NCBI GenBank assembly: GCA_019635435.1
Contig: JAHBZM010000001.1
Span: forward strand, 2,232,001 to 2,296,000
Direction: 5' to 3'
Source: Ramlibacter sp.
GTDB lineage: Bacteria; Pseudomonadota; Gammaproteobacteria; Burkholderiales; Burkholderiaceae_C
Length of the DNA: 64,000 nt
Positions 61,815-64,000 of this stretch are shown here, piece by piece. How positions within the stretch are numbered: position 1 is the stretch's first letter; every line of letters begins with the position of its first letter. The position numbers were made by a program, and so were the translations under genes. Below the pieces are notes generated by a model. The model did not search any database and had not been told where the DNA came from. It saw only the letters and a program-made list of their open reading frames with translations.

Positions 61815-61832
61815 ATTCAAGAGGACCCCAAA

Positions 61833-62231
61833 ATGGCTTACTCCGAAAAAGTTGTTGATCACTACGAAAACCCCCGCAACGTCGGCTCCTTCGACAAGGG
61901 CGACGATTCCGTGGGCACCGGCATGGTGGGCGCCCCGGCCTGCGGCGACGTGATGAAGCTGCAGATCAAGGTGAACCCGCAAACCGGCGTCATTGAAGAC
62001 GCGCGCTTCAAGACCTACGGCTGTGGCTCGGCCATTGCCTCCAGCTCGCTCGTGACCGAGTGGGTCAAGGGCAAGACGCTGGACGAGGCCGCAGCGCTGA
62101 AGAACAGCCAGATCGCCGAGGAACTGGCGCTGCCGCCGGTCAAGATCCATTGCTCGATCCTGGCCGAGGACGCCATCAAGGCCGCCGTGGACGACTACAA
62201 GAAGAAGCACGTCGCGGTCGCTGTTCACTGA
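61833..62231 (+). CDS. iscU: Fe-S cluster scaffold IscU
   Basis: A 132-residue scaffold protein. The three ligand cysteines are visible in APACGDVM, YGCGSAIASSSL and HCSILAEDAI. The HscA recognition motif LPPVK is present. It lies 18 bases after iscS and receives sulfur from it. Confidence 0.96.
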   Translation: MAYSEKVVDHYENPRNVGSFDKGDDSVGTGMVGAPACGDVMKLQIKVNPQTGVIEDARFKTYGCGSAIASSSLVTEWVKGKTLDEAAALKNSQIAEELALPPVKIHCSILAEDAIKAAVDDYKKKHVAVAVH

Positions 62232-62245
62232 GGGGTTCGGGTTCC

Positions 62246-62569
62246 ATGGCGATTTCCCTGACAGAAGCCGCGGCCCGGCACGTCTCGCGTTACCTGTCCA
62301 AGCGCGGCAAGGGCGTGGGCGTGCGGCTGGGCGTGAAGACCACCGGCTGCTCCGGCCTGGCCTACAAGCTCGAGTATGTGGACGACATGGCGCCCGAGGA
62401 CGTGGTGTTCGAGAACCACGGCGTCAAGGTGCTGATCGACCCCAAGAGCCTGGCCTACATCGATGGCACCGAGCTCGATTTCGTGCGCGAGGGCCTCAAC
62501 GAGGGCTTCAAGTTCAACAACCCCAATGAGCGCGACCGCTGTGGTTGCGGCGAGTCCTTCAGGGTTTGA
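62246..62569 (+). CDS. iscA: Fe-S cluster A-type carrier IscA
   Basis: A 107-residue A-type carrier with the three conserved cysteines in KTTGCSGLAY and the C-terminal RCGCGESF. It starts at ATG 62246, 14 bases after iscU. It moves clusters from the scaffold to target proteins. Confidence 0.95.
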   Translation: MAISLTEAAARHVSRYLSKRGKGVGVRLGVKTTGCSGLAYKLEYVDDMAPEDVVFENHGVKVLIDPKSLAYIDGTELDFVREGLNEGFKFNNPNERDRCGCGESFRV

Positions 62570-62592
62570 GCCCCTTGCGCACTCCCGCCACG

Positions 62593-62614
62593 GCCGCCTG
62601 CGGGGCGGCTTTTT
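62593..62614 (+). terminator. Terminator-like hairpin between iscA and hscB
   Basis: GCCGCC-TGCGG-GGCGGC followed by TTTTT forms a good intrinsic terminator only 7 bases before the hscB start. It leaves no room for a strong ribosome-binding site. It probably lowers chaperone expression relative to the upstream isc genes. Confidence 0.75.
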
Positions 62615-62620
62615 CTTGAC

Positions 62621-63139
62621 ATGAACCTCCAGTCCACCGATTTCGAGCTGTTTGACGTGCCGGCCCGGTTTGCCCAGGACCGGGCCGCGCTGGACGCGCG
62701 CTGGAAAGAGCTGCAGCGCGAAGCGCACCCCGACCGGTTTGCGGCGCAAGGCGAAGCGGCCCAGCGGCTGGCGCTGCAGTGGTCGGTGCGCATCAACGAG
62801 GCTTACCAGCGCCTGAAGGACCCGCTGCGGCGCGCGGCCTACCTGTGCGAGCTGCAGGGCGCGCCCATCAACGCCGAGAACAACACCGCCATGCCCGCTG
62901 CGTTCCTCATGGAGCAGATGCAGTGGCGCGAGGCGCTGGACGAGGCGGGCACGGCCGTCGAGCTCGACGCGCTGGACGACACGCTGAGGGCCTCGCGCGC
63001 TGAAGCGCTGCGGCAGCTTGAAGACCTGCTTGACACCCGGCGCGACTACCCGCGCGCTGCCCAGCAGGTCAGGGCGCTGATGTTCATCGAGCGCTTTGCC
63101 CATGACGTCGAAGCGCGCATTGACCAACTGGGACAATAG
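62621..63139 (+). CDS. hscB: Fe-S co-chaperone HscB (J protein)
   Basis: A 172-residue J-type co-chaperone with the HPD motif at residues 36-38 (REAHPDRFA) and a C-terminal three-helix bundle that binds IscU. It stimulates the HscA ATPase for cluster transfer. ATG 62621 directly follows the terminator hairpin and lacks an obvious Shine-Dalgarno sequence. Confidence 0.94.
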   Translation: MNLQSTDFELFDVPARFAQDRAALDARWKELQREAHPDRFAAQGEAAQRLALQWSVRINEAYQRLKDPLRRAAYLCELQGAPINAENNTAMPAAFLMEQMQWREALDEAGTAVELDALDDTLRASRAEALRQLEDLLDTRRDYPRAAQQVRALMFIERFAHDVEARIDQLGQ

Positions 63140-63158
63140 GGCCCAACGACAGAACCCC

Positions 63159-64000
<842 letters not shown>

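Overview
The window looks like chromosome from a high-GC betaproteobacterium of the Burkholderiales, most likely the family Comamonadaceae. The evidence is the strongly GC-biased codon use, a phaC-phaA-phaB locus, the protein types present (Bug-type receptor, DUF1800/DUF1501 pair, UvrB next to the isc operon) and several families of short palindromic repeats of the kind common in that family. No rRNA, tRNA or CRISPR array was seen. No integrase or transposase gene was seen.

Layout. 0-5.5 kb: a MarR regulator, an OmpA-type lipoprotein, and a reverse-strand operon of ECF sigma factor, anti-sigma-like protein, metal-sensor-like protein, DUF1800 and DUF1501; two near-identical promoter-like sequences precede the sigma gene and the DUF1800 gene. 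5.5-11 kb: a reverse-strand catabolic operon (Rieske oxygenase, glutamine-synthetase-like ligase, 2Fe-2S ferredoxin, ABM-domain protein) divergent from a GntR regulator and azlCD. 11-16.7 kb: maiA, pgeF and the polyhydroxyalkanoate genes phaCAB, ending in a strong terminator. 16.7-24.7 kb: a permease-like protein, a two-component system with a dihaem cytochrome lipoprotein, dusA and small genes. 24.7-29.2 kb: a TfdA-like dioxygenase with Bug receptor and IclR regulator, then an SDR/LysR pair. 29.2-33.3 kb: an A/T-richer island carrying an AAA ATPase and a subtilisin-like protease, resembling the IetAS toxin-antitoxin/defence pair. 33.4-43 kb: propionyl-CoA to succinyl-CoA conversion (GntR, mcm, meaB, pccB, GST, pccA, VOC protein). 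43-50.6 kb: hydrolase/PadR pair, a PLP enzyme and a three-gene 2-oxoacid oxidoreductase (korCAB-like). 50.6-57.5 kb: orphan substrate-binding protein, RnfB-like ferredoxin, PHA depolymerase phaZ, DODA-type dioxygenase, TSUP transporter, nucleotidyltransferase and an aminotransferase. 57.6-64 kb: uvrB and iscR-iscS-iscU-iscA-hscB-hscA, the last cut by the window edge.

Themes. PHA synthesis (phaCAB) and mobilisation (phaZ) lie about 40 kb apart but share a near-identical 15-bp inverted repeat upstream. The propionate pathway feeds the same acyl-CoA metabolism.

The most unusual feature is a short palindromic repeat family that has entered coding sequences without breaking the frame. It lies inside pccA, meaB, dusA, the Rieske gene and the korC-like gene. 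In one place it joins a GIY-YIG nuclease domain to MeaB in a single reading frame. Where it is tandemly repeated the period is exactly 21 bp, or seven codons. A second repeat family inserts similarly in pgeF and supplies the N-terminus of the ferredoxin.
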